From positions 1,736,001 through 1,800,000 of the forward strand of contig CAVSUB010000013.1 in the NCBI GenBank assembly GCA_963730995.1: a stretch of 64,000 bases of DNA, written 5' to 3'. The position numbers and the translations under genes are program-made. Shown in pieces: positions 1 to 8,282 of this stretch (within the stretch, counting starts at the first letter, position 1; each line of letters opens with the position of its first letter). This DNA is from CAVSUB01 sp963730995 (GTDB lineage Bacteria; Acidobacteriota; Vicinamibacteria; Vicinamibacterales; 2-12-FULL-66-21). The notes below the pieces were generated by a model. The model worked only from the letters and a program-made list of their open reading frames with translations, made no database searches and was not told the DNA's origin.

Positions 1-939
1 GAAGCGTCGTTCATGCCGCAGATGCTTCTGTGGGCCTCGGGCGACTCGGAGCTCTCGTATTCAATCCCGGTCGATGCGTCGATTGCACGAATGATGGTCT
101 CCGGAACGTTTGACGGTACCGGGGGATCGCTGACGCTGATTGGGCCCGATGGCGCTTCGATCCGCCAAGGCGACAGGGTCGCCGACACGATCCTGAACTG
201 TGGACGGATCGTCACGGTCGACGCGCCGGCTACGGGAACATGGCAGGTGCGCGTCGCGCCGACGGGCCGTTTCTGGCTCAGCATGCACTCGAAAAGCGAA
301 CTGTCGTTGAGCCGCGCCGAATTCGTCGAGAAAGAGGCAGGCTCGGAGCTCTTCGTCCGAATCCAGGGTGAGCCGATCGCCGACCGGCCCGCGACGCTGC
401 GGGTCTCTGTGTCGAGGGCGACGAAGAGTCCGACGTTCCAGCTCGTGTCGCTGGACGCGCGGCTGCTCCAGACCCTCGATCTACAGTCCAGCGGTGAGAC
501 GGAATTCAGCGGTACGGTCACGCTTCCCGCTGAGCCCTTTCGCGTGCTCGTGAGCGCCATCGACGAATCCGGCGCTCGTGCTCAGCGCATCTGGCCGGGC
601 TTGTTTCACGGTGAAGTCATCGAAGTGGTTCCGCCGCCGGGCGAGACAGTCAAAGCGGGAACCCGGGTGCCCGTCACGTTCAGGATCGTGAATCATGGTC
701 CGCCCGTCCGGTTGAATCTCGTCGCTTCCGATCACCGCGGCAAGGTGATTCCTGTCGAACCGGCGACGCTCGACCTCGGCGCCACCGCCGAGGGCACGGC
801 CATGGTGGTGCTGACGGTACCCGCGGACGCAGAACCGGCGAGTGAGGTCAGCATCCACCTGACGGCCACTGCCGATGCCACGGCCTCCATCGGCGGCTTC
901 AACGGCGCGCGGAAAGCCTTTACCGTGAGCCGCGAGTAG
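1..939 (+). CDS. VWA7/hemicentin-like extracellular protein, 3' part (5' end outside window)
   Basis: The reading frame is open from the first base, so the gene starts upstream of the window; the first ATG at 13 need not be the start. The visible 312 residues are rich in beta-strand and have no membrane segment. The opening part (LSYSIPVDASI, then SGTFDGTGGSLTLIGPDG) resembles the jelly-like domain after the VWA domain in VWA7/hemicentin-type proteins. The second half resembles two Ig-like or adhesion-type beta sandwiches. The N-terminal VWA domain and signal peptide expected in this family would lie outside. A role as a secreted or surface adhesion protein is inferred from family resemblance only. 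It ends 32 nt before a LuxR-type regulator on the same strand. Confidence 0.6.
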   Translation, partial: EASFMPQMLLWASGDSELSYSIPVDASIARMMVSGTFDGTGGSLTLIGPDGASIRQGDRVADTILNCGRIVTVDAPATGTWQVRVAPTGRFWLSMHSKSELSLSRAEFVEKEAGSELFVRIQGEPIADRPATLRVSVSRATKSPTFQLVSLDARLLQTLDLQSSGETEFSGTVTLPAEPFRVLVSAIDESGARAQRIWPGLFHGEVIEVVPPPGETVKAGTRVPVTFRIVNHGPPVRLNLVASDHRGKVIPVEPATLDLGATAEGTAMVVLTVPADAEPASEVSIHLTATADATASIGGFNGARKAFTVSRE

Positions 940-957
940 TTCGTTCAACCACATCGA

Positions 958-963
958 TATAAT
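958..963 (+). promoter_or_regulatory. candidate -10 box for a leaderless LuxR transcript
   Basis: A perfect TATAAT lies 8 nt before the GTG at 972. Transcription starting 7-9 nt downstream of this hexamer would begin at or next to the start codon. No clear -35 box was found and no ribosome-binding site precedes the GTG, so the case rests on the hexamer and its spacing. Confidence 0.35.
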
Positions 964-971
964 CGCTGCCA

Positions 972-2660
972 GTGTCCCTCTCTCAGCCGGCCGACGATCT
1001 GGCCGCCGGTCGTGTGGCCCTCGAGGCGGGAGCCTGGCAGCAGGCGCTCCAGGCCTTCGAACGAGCGGTGAAGGCCGACGAATCGCCGGAAGCGCTCGAA
1101 GGTCTTGGGCTTGCGGCGTGGTGGCTGGATCTGGCACCCGTCGTGTTCGATTCCCGCGAGCGCGCGTATCGCGCGTATCGCGGCCGCCGCGATCAGCTGT
1201 CGGCCGCCCGGGTCGCCATCTGGATCGCATGGGACAGTGCCGCGTTCCGGGGCGAAGAAGGCGTCGCGAAGGGCTGGCTCCAGCGCGCGCGCCGCCTGCT
1301 GGAAGGGCAGCCGGACTCCGCCGAACACGCTTTTCTGGCGGCCCGCGCCGCGGTCTTCGCTCTCCTGGACGACGGCAATCCTGAAGAAGCCGAAACGCTG
1401 TCCGCCGAAGCCATTCGCGTCGGCCGGGCGATCGGCGCGATCGACTATGAAATGGTCGGCCGCGCGCTGCACGGATTCTCGCTCGTGACGATGGGCCGGG
1501 TCCCGGAGGGGTTGCGCGAGCTCGACGAAGTCAGCGCGGCGACGCTCGCGGGCGAGCTGAGCGATCGCCTGCTGATCGCGCTCGCCGGTTGCTATCTGAT
1601 TGGCGCCTGCGATCGCCTCCGCGACCACGAGCGCGCGGTCCAGTGGTGCGACCGCATCAAGGAACACAGCCGGAAGTGGGGACTGAAGCCGCTCTTCGCC
1701 GTGTGCCGGACGCAATACGCGTCGGTGTGCATGTGGCGCGGCGCCTGGGAAGAAGCCGAGCGTGAGCTCACGAACGCCTGCGACGAGCTCGCCCTCTGCC
1801 GCCCGGGAATGACCAGCGACGGCCTTGCCCGCCTCGGGGAGCTGCGGCGGCGGCAGGGACGGCTCGACGAAGCAGCCGCGCTGTTCGATCGCGGAGGCGC
1901 GCATCCGATCGCGTCGCTGGGACGCGCGGCGATGGCACTCGATCAAGGAGAGCCCCGACACGCAGGAGAGCTCGCCGAACGCTATCTGAGGCGACTCCCC
2001 GCGAAGAACCGCACGGAGCGCGCCGCCGCGCTGGAACTGTTGATCCGCGCCGACGTCGCGCTCGGGGGAGAAGAGGACCTCGATCGCGCGCGGGTAGCGC
2101 TGGAGGAGCTTCGAAGCATCGCCGAAGAGGCGCACACGCCGGCGCTGCTCGCCTCGGCAAGCCTGTCGTCAGGCTGGATGGCGCTCGCCGCCGGCGACCA
2201 CGACGTCGCGCGGCGCGAGATCGAAGATGCCGTGGACTTGTACGAGCGGAGCGGAGCGCCGTTCGAAACGGCCCGGACGCGCATCGACCTCGCGCGTGTG
2301 ATGGAACGACTGAATCGCACCGACGCCGCCGTGGCGGAAGTCCACCGCGCACTCGAAGCCCTGACACGCCTCGATGCCCGCCTCGAGATCGCCGCCGCCG
2401 AGGCGCTGCGCGATCGACTGACGGCGTCCCCCCGATCGGCCGCGGCCGGTCCCGTATCGCGCGACGCGGGCGGGCTGACGGCCCGCGAGGTGGAAGTGCT
2501 CCGGCTGATCTCGAGCGGCCTGAGCAATCAGGCGATCGCCAAGCGGCTGTCCATCAGCGAGCACACCGTGCATCGGCACGTCGCGAATACGCTGTCGAAG
2601 CTCGATGTGCCGTCGCGGTCGGCCGCCGTCGCCCAGGCCGCCAGGCTTGGGTTGCTCTGA
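972..2660 (+). CDS. TPR-containing LuxR-family transcriptional regulator
   Basis: 562 aa. Roughly residues 5-470 are helical repeats of tetratricopeptide type (for example LEAGAWQQALQAFERAVKAD near the start). The last ~65 residues are a canonical LuxR helix-turn-helix starting GLTAREVEVLRLISSGLSNQ and containing the recognition helix SISEHTVHRHVANTLSKL. No ATPase P-loop of the MalT/LAL class and no receiver domain is visible, so signals are probably sensed by protein-protein contact through the TPR part. The start is GTG at 972; there is no Shine-Dalgarno sequence, but a TATAAT lies at 958-963, so a leaderless transcript is possible. The target is unknown. A TGGCCCG-AA-CGGGCCA hairpin follows the stop. 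Confidence 0.85.
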   Translation: MSLSQPADDLAAGRVALEAGAWQQALQAFERAVKADESPEALEGLGLAAWWLDLAPVVFDSRERAYRAYRGRRDQLSAARVAIWIAWDSAAFRGEEGVAKGWLQRARRLLEGQPDSAEHAFLAARAAVFALLDDGNPEEAETLSAEAIRVGRAIGAIDYEMVGRALHGFSLVTMGRVPEGLRELDEVSAATLAGELSDRLLIALAGCYLIGACDRLRDHERAVQWCDRIKEHSRKWGLKPLFAVCRTQYASVCMWRGAWEEAERELTNACDELALCRPGMTSDGLARLGELRRRQGRLDEAAALFDRGGAHPIASLGRAAMALDQGEPRHAGELAERYLRRLPAKNRTERAAALELLIRADVALGGEEDLDRARVALEELRSIAEEAHTPALLASASLSSGWMALAAGDHDVARREIEDAVDLYERSGAPFETARTRIDLARVMERLNRTDAAVAEVHRALEALTRLDARLEIAAAEALRDRLTASPRSAAAGPVSRDAGGLTAREVEVLRLISSGLSNQAIAKRLSISEHTVHRHVANTLSKLDVPSRSAAVAQAARLGLL

Positions 2661-2677
2661 GCCCAGGAACCGTGAGG

Positions 2678-2693
2678 TGGCCCGAACGGGCCA
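2678..2693 (+). terminator. short hairpin after the LuxR gene
   Basis: A 7-bp stem TGGCCCG/CGGGCCA with an AA loop lies 17 nt after the LuxR stop and is followed by a T/A-rich stretch (ttctgaattta). It is compatible with a weak intrinsic terminator separating the regulator from the DinB gene. Confidence 0.45.
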
Positions 2694-2765
2694 TTCTGAA
2701 TTTATTGGCAGAATGACCCGAACCGGGGAAGCGGCGGCCATCGGCGCCCTGTTAGATTTCCACCC

Positions 2766-3290
2766 ATGATGAACACATCAACTTCGACCGAAACCCCAGT
2801 CCGTATTCCCAGCCAGCTCGCCGGCCAGCTCGCCGATCGTCTCGAGCAGGGCGCTCGCGCCCTGATCGCTTTCGCGATCGGCCTGACCGATGAGGAATGG
2901 CACTCCCGCATGCCCAAAGACGGGCGGACATTCGGCGTGATCGTGCATCACGTCGCGAGCGTCTACCCGGTGGAGATCCAGCTGGCGCAGACGCTTGCCG
3001 AAGGCAAGCCGGTGGAAGGCGTGACCGCGGCCGCCATCAACGCGATGAATGCGCGCCACGCGTCGGAGAACGCCGACGTCACGAAGGAGGCAGCCATCGA
3101 CCTGCTCCGCCAGAACAGCGCGGCGGCGGCAGCGGCGATCCGTGCGCTCAGCGACGAGGAGCTCGCCAAGGCGGCGCCGGTGTCGCTCTACGCGGATGCC
3201 CCGCTCACGTGCCAGTTCGTGCTCGAGGATCACGCCGTCCGTCACAGCTATCACCATCTCGCTCGTATTCGACGGGCATTGCGGCCATAA
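2766..3290 (+). CDS. DinB-family putative metal-dependent protein
   Basis: 174 aa, normal for the DinB/YfiT four-helix-bundle superfamily. The three metal-binding histidines of the family can be placed: one in the helix containing GVIVHHVASVYP and two near the C terminus in LEDHAVRHSYHHL. Members include damage-inducible proteins and thiol S-transferases, and most are uncharacterised; the substrate cannot be read from sequence. The start is the ATG at 2766, directly followed by a second ATG codon; no strong ribosome-binding site is seen. It precedes the methyltransferase gene by 22 nt, so the two are probably co-transcribed. Confidence 0.75.
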   Translation: MMNTSTSTETPVRIPSQLAGQLADRLEQGARALIAFAIGLTDEEWHSRMPKDGRTFGVIVHHVASVYPVEIQLAQTLAEGKPVEGVTAAAINAMNARHASENADVTKEAAIDLLRQNSAAAAAAIRALSDEELAKAAPVSLYADAPLTCQFVLEDHAVRHSYHHLARIRRALRP

Positions 3291-3312
3291 GCCGCAGCGA
3301 AAGGAGCAGTCC

Positions 3313-4146
3313 ATGACGACTGGTGCGTCAACAGGCTCGGCGGTTACCCCCGCGAGCCCTCCCTCGGTCAAGGCCAGGCAGCAGGCCATGTGGGCGTCCG
3401 GTGACTTCGCCGTCATCGGAACCACGCTGCAGATCGTCGGCGAGCTCCTGTGCGAGGAGCTCGACCTGCGCGCGGGCGAGCGAGTGCTGGACGTGGCCGC
3501 AGGCAACGGCAACGCCACACTCGCCGCGGCGCGCCGATTCGGACGGGTGACGTCGACCGATTACGTCCCGGCGCTGCTGGAGCGTGGACGGCTTCGCGCC
3601 GAGGCGGAAGGACTCGACGTCACCTTCGAAGTCGCTGACGTGGAAGCGCTGCCCTACTCACCGGCCAGCTTCGACGTCGTCGTCTCGACGTTCGGCGTCA
3701 TGTTCGCGCCCGAGCACGGGCAGGCCGCCAGCGAGCTGATGCGGGTGTGCAGGCCAGGCGGCCGGATCGGTCTGGCCTCCTGGACGCCCGAAGGTTTCCT
3801 GGGCGATCTGTTCCGGCTCGTGGCCAGGCATGTGCCGCCGATTCCAGGCGTTCGCTCGCCCCTCTTGTGGGGGACCGATGCCCACATCCAGGAGCTTTTC
3901 GGAAGCGCAGCGTCCATCCGCCACACGAGGCGGAACTTCGCGTTCCGATATCGATCGCCGGAGCACTGGGTCGAGATATTCCGCACGTTCTACGGACCGG
4001 TGCACAAGGCGTTCGCTGCACTGACAGCAGACGGTCAAGCCGCGCTCGAGGGAGAGTTGATCGCGCTGCTTCGGAAGGCGGACCGCGGAGGCGACGCCGG
4101 CCTCGTGGTGCCGGCGGAGTATCTCGAAACAATCATCACGCGGTGA
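3313..4146 (+). CDS. class I SAM-dependent methyltransferase
   Basis: 277 aa. Residues about 40-150 form a Methyltransf_11-type Rossmann domain: motif I is VLDVAAGNGNATLAAA, an acidic residue follows in STDYVPALLERG, and the post-motif regions read ADVEALPYSPASFDVVVS and LMRVCRPGGRIGLASWTPEG. The start is the ATG at 3313 because an AAGGAG sits 6 nt upstream; the frame is open further upstream but that stretch overlaps the DinB gene. The C-terminal ~100 residues resemble the UbiE/menG-like small-molecule methyltransferase fold. The acceptor substrate is unknown. The stop overlaps the GTG start of the next gene (GTGA), indicating translational coupling. Confidence 0.85.
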   Translation: MTTGASTGSAVTPASPPSVKARQQAMWASGDFAVIGTTLQIVGELLCEELDLRAGERVLDVAAGNGNATLAAARRFGRVTSTDYVPALLERGRLRAEAEGLDVTFEVADVEALPYSPASFDVVVSTFGVMFAPEHGQAASELMRVCRPGGRIGLASWTPEGFLGDLFRLVARHVPPIPGVRSPLLWGTDAHIQELFGSAASIRHTRRNFAFRYRSPEHWVEIFRTFYGPVHKAFAALTADGQAALEGELIALLRKADRGGDAGLVVPAEYLETIITR

Positions 4147-4922
4147 AGAACTTGAGACTGATGTGCGTCCTCGCCCACCCCGACGACGAATCGTTGGGGA
4201 CGGGCGGGACGCTGGCGAAATACGCGGCGGAAGGGATCGAGACGTTTCTCGTCACGGCGACACGAGGCGAGCGTGGCCGGTTCGGGCGCGCCGGCGATCG
4301 TCCGGGCGTCGACGTCGTTGGAAGAGTGCGCGAGACGGAGCTCATGGCTGCGGCCAAGGAACTTGGCGTGCGTGAGGTCACGCTCCTCGGCTATCCGGAC
4401 GGTGCGCTCGATTCGGTGGATCCCGCAGCCGCGCAGGAAGTCATCGCTGGCCATCTGCGCCGGATCAGGCCCCAGGTGGTCGTCACGTTCGGTCCGGAAG
4501 GAGCGTATGGTCATCCCGACCACATCGCCATCTCGCAGCTGACGACAGCGGCCATCGTGCGATCGGCCGATCGTGAGTTTGCCGTCTCGAAGCTCTATCA
4601 CATCGCGTGGAGCGCGCAGACGTGGGCCGCGTACCAGACGGCGCTCAAAAAGCTGACCAGCACGGTCGACGGAGTCGAACGGCAGGCGATCCCATCGCCG
4701 GACTGGGCGATCACGACGCGCATCGATACGAGCGCCGTATGGCCGACGGTCTGGCGTGCAGTGCAGTGCCACCAGACGCAGATGAGCATTTATGAGAACC
4801 TCGCGGGGCTTCCAGCGGAGCATCACCGGGCCCTGTGGGGCGTGCAGGAGTTCGCTCGCGTCTTCAGCCTCGTGGGCGGCGGCCGGACGCGCGAGTCAGA
4901 TCTGTTCGAGGGACTGCGATGA
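4143..4922 (+). CDS. PIG-L family deacetylase (LmbE/MshB-like)
   Basis: 259 aa. The zinc-site signature AHPDDES is near the N terminus and the second ligand motif AYGHPDHIAISQ is about half way, both as in N-acetylglucosaminyl deacetylases and the mycothiol-pathway enzymes MshB/Mca. The enzyme probably hydrolyses an N-acyl amide on an amino sugar or a conjugate; the actual substrate is not evident. The chosen start is GTG 4143, which overlaps the methyltransferase stop; the ATG at 4161 is an alternative. No signal peptide. The stop overlaps the ATG of the decarboxylase gene (ATGA). Confidence 0.85.
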   Translation: MKNLRLMCVLAHPDDESLGTGGTLAKYAAEGIETFLVTATRGERGRFGRAGDRPGVDVVGRVRETELMAAAKELGVREVTLLGYPDGALDSVDPAAAQEVIAGHLRRIRPQVVVTFGPEGAYGHPDHIAISQLTTAAIVRSADREFAVSKLYHIAWSAQTWAAYQTALKKLTSTVDGVERQAIPSPDWAITTRIDTSAVWPTVWRAVQCHQTQMSIYENLAGLPAEHHRALWGVQEFARVFSLVGGGRTRESDLFEGLR

Positions 4923-6448
4923 CGCTGACGAGGGACGTCGAAGCACTCAGAGACCGCAGGGCGCCTATCGAGATGACCGGCGCCGAATTCCGGGACGCGG
5001 GCCACGGCCTCGTGGATCGGATTGCGGACTGGCTGGAGGCGCTCCCTCACGGTCCCGTGACGCGGGACGAATCGCCGGCCGACGTACGGCGTGCCGTGAA
5101 GGCCGATCGCGGGCTACCGGAATCCGGCACCGACGCGCGTCAACTGCTCGGCGAGGCGGCAGAGCTGCTCTTCGGCCACTCGCTCTTCAACGGCCATCCA
5201 CGTTTCTTCGGCTACATCACGTCGAGCCCGGCGCCGATCGGAGCGCTCGCCGACCTTCTCGCGTCGGCCGTGAACCAGAACGTCGGGGCCTGGCGCCTGG
5301 CGCCGGCAGCGACCGAGATCGAAAAGCAGACGGTTCGCTGGATTGCGGAACTGATCGGGTTTCCGTCCGAGGCCGGCGGACTGCTGGTCAGCGGCGGCAA
5401 CATGGCGAACTTCGTCTGCTTCGTCGCCGCGCGAACCGCCAAGGCGACGACGACGGTGCGATCCGGAGGGCTGCGATCGCTGCCGGCGCAGCTTCGCGTC
5501 TACGCCTCGATCGAAACGCACACCTGGATCCAGAAGGCCGCCGATCTGTTCGGCATCGGGACCGACGCCATTCGATGGGTTCCCACCGACGATCAGCAGC
5601 GAATGGATACCTCTGCTCTCGAAGATCAGATCGCGGCTGACACGAACCGCGGAGACCTGCCGTTCCTGGTGGTTGGGACGGCTGGGTCTGTCGGCACTGG
5701 TGCCGTCGATCCGCTCTCGGACATCGCGGCTGTCTGCCGGCGGCATGACGTCTGGTTCCACGTGGACGGCGCGTATGGCGCCCTGGCCGCCCGGGTGCCG
5801 GGCGCACCGGAGAGCCTGCTCGGCCTCAGTGAGGCCGATTCGGTCGCGGTGGATCCGCACAAGTGGCTGTACGCTCCGGTCGAGGCCGGTTGCGCGCTGG
5901 TGCGTCGCCCCGCCGATCTGCTGGGCGCCTTCTCTTACCATCCGAGCTACTACCACTTCGACCACGAAGTGACGAACTACTTCGACTACGGCCCGCAGAA
6001 CTCTCGCGGCTTCCGGGCACTGAAGGTGTGGCTGGCGCTGCGCCTCGTCGGGAAGTCGGCGTATCTGCAGATGATGGGCGACGACATGCGCCTCGCGAGG
6101 CATCTCTACATGCTCGTGGAGCGGCACCAGGACTTCGAAGCGATCGCCCAGCATCTCAGCATTACGACGTTTCGATACGTTCCGCGCGACCTTCGGTCAA
6201 CGCAGACGCCGGAGGTCGAGGCGTACCTGCGGCGGTTGAATGAGGAGCTCCTAGCGCGCGTCGAGCGCAGCGGCGAGGCGTTTCTGTCGAACGCGGTGGT
6301 CGGCGGCCGGTTTGCGCTCCGCGCGTGCATCGTCAACTTCCGCACCTCGCTGGCGGACATCGAAGCATTGCCGCCAATGCTCTCCCGGTTCGGTCGGGAA
6401 GCGGATAGCGAGATGCGGGATCTGCGGCGGGGTCAGACCCAGGTCTGA
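4919..6448 (+). CDS. pyridoxal-phosphate-dependent amino-acid decarboxylase (group II)
   Basis: 509 aa, usual for group II decarboxylases (DOPA/tyrosine/glutamate type). Visible marks are the N-terminal NGHPRFFGYITSSPAPIG segment, the cofactor Asp region WFHVDGAYGALA, and the PLP-lysine motif VDPHKWLYAPVEAG. The enzyme removes CO2 from an aromatic or acidic L-amino acid; substrate specificity cannot be assigned. The start is the ATG at 4919, coupled to the previous stop. The last five codons and the TGA stop lie inside a palindromic repeat (6429-6452), so the protein tail GQTQV is encoded by repeat DNA. Confidence 0.9.
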   Translation: MTLTRDVEALRDRRAPIEMTGAEFRDAGHGLVDRIADWLEALPHGPVTRDESPADVRRAVKADRGLPESGTDARQLLGEAAELLFGHSLFNGHPRFFGYITSSPAPIGALADLLASAVNQNVGAWRLAPAATEIEKQTVRWIAELIGFPSEAGGLLVSGGNMANFVCFVAARTAKATTTVRSGGLRSLPAQLRVYASIETHTWIQKAADLFGIGTDAIRWVPTDDQQRMDTSALEDQIAADTNRGDLPFLVVGTAGSVGTGAVDPLSDIAAVCRRHDVWFHVDGAYGALAARVPGAPESLLGLSEADSVAVDPHKWLYAPVEAGCALVRRPADLLGAFSYHPSYYHFDHEVTNYFDYGPQNSRGFRALKVWLALRLVGKSAYLQMMGDDMRLARHLYMLVERHQDFEAIAQHLSITTFRYVPRDLRSTQTPEVEAYLRRLNEELLARVERSGEAFLSNAVVGGRFALRACIVNFRTSLADIEALPPMLSRFGREADSEMRDLRRGQTQV

Positions 6449-6452
6449 CCCC
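6429..6452. repeat. REP-like palindrome GGGGTCAGACC, copy 1 (overlaps stop codon)
   Basis: A perfect 11-bp inverted repeat, GGGGTCAGACC and GGTCTGACCCC, with a CA loop. The TGA stop of the decarboxylase at 6446-6448 is inside the right arm. It sits between convergent genes and may also act as a bidirectional terminator. A second copy with one mismatch is at 48661-48684. Confidence 0.75.
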
Positions 6453-6463
6453 GGCCTCCCACC

Positions 6464-7255
6464 TCAGGCGTGATTCAGAAACGCCGAGGAGGACCAGACG
6501 CCGTAGGCGAAGACGATGCCGAAGACCATGGCGGCAACTCCGGCGACGAGACCGAACCGTCGGCTCATGACCTCCGATCGTCCGCCGGCAAACCTGATCG
6601 CCGAGGCAATGCTCACGGTCACGAGCATCATGCCGGCTGTCGTGCCGAGACCGAAGACGGTCAGGTAGGCTATCGCCCATTTCGGGTCGCGCACCACGGT
6701 GACGACGAGCAGCGTCACTGCCGCCGAGCCCGCGAGGCCGTGGACTACGCCGACCACCACGGGACGCGCGTATCGATACAGCCGCCACCGGCCGAAGCGG
6801 CGATCGAGCGACGCCACCGGCGTCCGATCGACGGGATGCGGGTGCACTTCGGGCGCATGACCGTGCGGATGAGTGTGCACGTAGTCTCCGTGGCTGTGTG
6901 GGTGGGCGTGGACCTGCCCGGACCTCCCCATCAGGCGCCGCCAGACTGACGGCCTGTAGTTCAAGAAAGCCGTCACGTTCAGCACCCCGAGCATCACGAT
7001 CATCGCGGCGACCGAGAGCTCCAGCCCGAGACCGACCCGATTCGCGATTGTCAGATCGAACAGAACGATGGCAGCGCCGACAGCGACCACCGTCAGCGAG
7101 TGGCCCACGCCCCACAGGAACCCGGTCAGCGTCGCCATGCGCAGATCTCTCTCGCGAGTCACGATCGTTGTGACCGCAACGACGTGGTCGGCGTCCGTCG
7201 CATGGCGCATGCCGAGAAAGAAGCCGAGGGCTACGACGACCAGCGCGTCGGTCAT
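6464..7255 (-). CDS. NiCoT-type nickel/cobalt permease
   Basis: 263 aa with about six to seven hydrophobic segments. The NiCoT signature HX4DH is present at H18-H24 (RHATDADHVV) in the first membrane segment, the known metal-selectivity motif of HoxN/HupN/NixA transporters. A cytoplasmic or periplasmic loop around residues 95-130 is densely rich in His (HAHPHSHGDYVHTHPHGH), likely a metal reservoir. The ATG at 7255 overlaps the hypB stop (ATGA). As the last gene of the hydrogenase island, it most probably supplies Ni2+ for the active site; cobalt transport cannot be excluded. Confidence 0.85.
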   Translation of the reverse strand: MTDALVVVALGFFLGMRHATDADHVVAVTTIVTRERDLRMATLTGFLWGVGHSLTVVAVGAAIVLFDLTIANRVGLGLELSVAAMIVMLGVLNVTAFLNYRPSVWRRLMGRSGQVHAHPHSHGDYVHTHPHGHAPEVHPHPVDRTPVASLDRRFGRWRLYRYARPVVVGVVHGLAGSAAVTLLVVTVVRDPKWAIAYLTVFGLGTTAGMMLVTVSIASAIRFAGGRSEVMSRRFGLVAGVAAMVFGIVFAYGVWSSSAFLNHA

Positions 7256-7938
7256 CGGCACTCGCCGGCGGCCGAACGCGCGAGCTTCGACGATTCGAGG
7301 AACTGCAGCCACTCCGTCATGCCGTCGCGTGTCTTCGCGGACACTTCCAAGACCCGCATCCCGGGCCGCACGGCATCGATGCTCTTGGATGCCGCCTGCC
7401 AGTCGAACTCGCAGGCCACCGCAAGATCCGTCTTGGTCACGACCGCAACATCGGCAGTGTTGAAAATGGTCGGATACTTCAGCGGCTTGTCCTCCCCCTC
7501 CGTTACGGAAAGGAGCACCACGCGAAGGTGCTCTCCGAGGTCGTACGACGAAGGGCAGACCAGGTTGCCGACATTCTCTACGAACAGGAAATCCAGTTCG
7601 GCGAGCGGCCAGGCGGACACGGCGTCTTCCACCATCGCCGCCTCGAGGTGGCACAACGTGCCGGTCGTAATCTGCCGGACCGGCGCGCCGCTGCGCGCCA
7701 GTCGCTCCGCATCGTTCTCCGTTGCGAGATCTCCGACCACCGCCGCGACGCGAAACCGCTCACCGAGTCGGGTGAGCGTCTGCTCCAGCAAGGTCGTCTT
7801 GCCCGCTCCGGGACTCGAGACGAGGCTGACCACCAGGACCCCCGCATCGCTGAATCGGGTTCGAAGCGCGCGCGCAATCTCGTCGTTCTTCTTCAGGACG
7901 TTCTTGCGGACTTCGACGAGGCGGGGGGAGCGATTCAT
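7252..7938 (-). CDS. hypB: hydrogenase nickel incorporation GTPase HypB
   Basis: 228 aa. G1/P-loop SSPGAGKTT at residues 41-49, then GDLATENDAERL, the metal-site region TTGTLCHLEAAMVED, and G4-like KTDLAVACEFDW are typical of HypB. It hydrolyses GTP and, with HypA, delivers nickel to the large-subunit precursor. Unlike many HypB proteins there is no N-terminal His-rich nickel store; the His-rich loop of the adjacent permease might take over that role (inference). ATG 7938 overlaps the hypA stop, and the TGA overlaps the permease start. Confidence 0.95.
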   Translation of the reverse strand: MNRSPRLVEVRKNVLKKNDEIARALRTRFSDAGVLVVSLVSSPGAGKTTLLEQTLTRLGERFRVAAVVGDLATENDAERLARSGAPVRQITTGTLCHLEAAMVEDAVSAWPLAELDFLFVENVGNLVCPSSYDLGEHLRVVLLSVTEGEDKPLKYPTIFNTADVAVVTKTDLAVACEFDWQAASKSIDAVRPGMRVLEVSAKTRDGMTEWLQFLESSKLARSAAGECR

Positions 7939-8282
7939 GCGGACAGCTCCAGGGCGACCACTTCGATCTCGCGGCCCCGTACGACGTCCGCAGCGAACGT
8001 GCCGCAATCGGCACAGCAGAACGACTGGATCGAGCTCACCTCGCGCTCGCCCCGGCAGTTCGGACAGAAGATGACGATGGGAACGTCCTCGATGACGAGA
8101 CGGGATCCCTCGAGTGGTGTGGCGTCGCACGCGAGGTCGTACGACGCGAGAAGGGCCCGCGCCACGACTCCCGAGAGAGCTCCCAGCTTGAGATGAACCG
8201 CCTCCACGCGATTGGCGCCTCGTGCCTCAGCCTCTTCGGTGGCCATTTCGACGATGCTCATTGCAATGGAGAGCTCGTGCAC
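7935..8282 (-). CDS. hypA: hydrogenase maturation nickel metallochaperone HypA
   Basis: 115 aa, normal length. The protein begins MHELSIAMSIVE, with the conserved His2 needed for nickel binding, and carries the structural zinc site as two cysteine pairs, FCPNC and CADC, around residues 72-91. It passes Ni2+ to the hydrogenase large subunit together with HypB. The start is GTG at 8282, overlapping the hypF stop by one base (TAGTG). Stop overlaps hypB. Confidence 0.95.
   Translation of the reverse strand: MHELSIAMSIVEMATEEAEARGANRVEAVHLKLGALSGVVARALLASYDLACDATPLEGSRLVIEDVPIVIFCPNCRGEREVSSIQSFCCADCGTFAADVVRGREIEVVALELSA

Noticed and set aside
972..2660. MalT/LAL-type ATP-dependent regulator
   Set aside because: No P-loop ATPase domain is visible; only TPR-like repeats precede the LuxR domain.
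2766..4922. Bacillithiol or mycothiol synthesis operon (DinB plus PIG-L)
   Set aside because: The ligase and glycosyltransferase genes are missing and the other two genes do not belong to those pathways.
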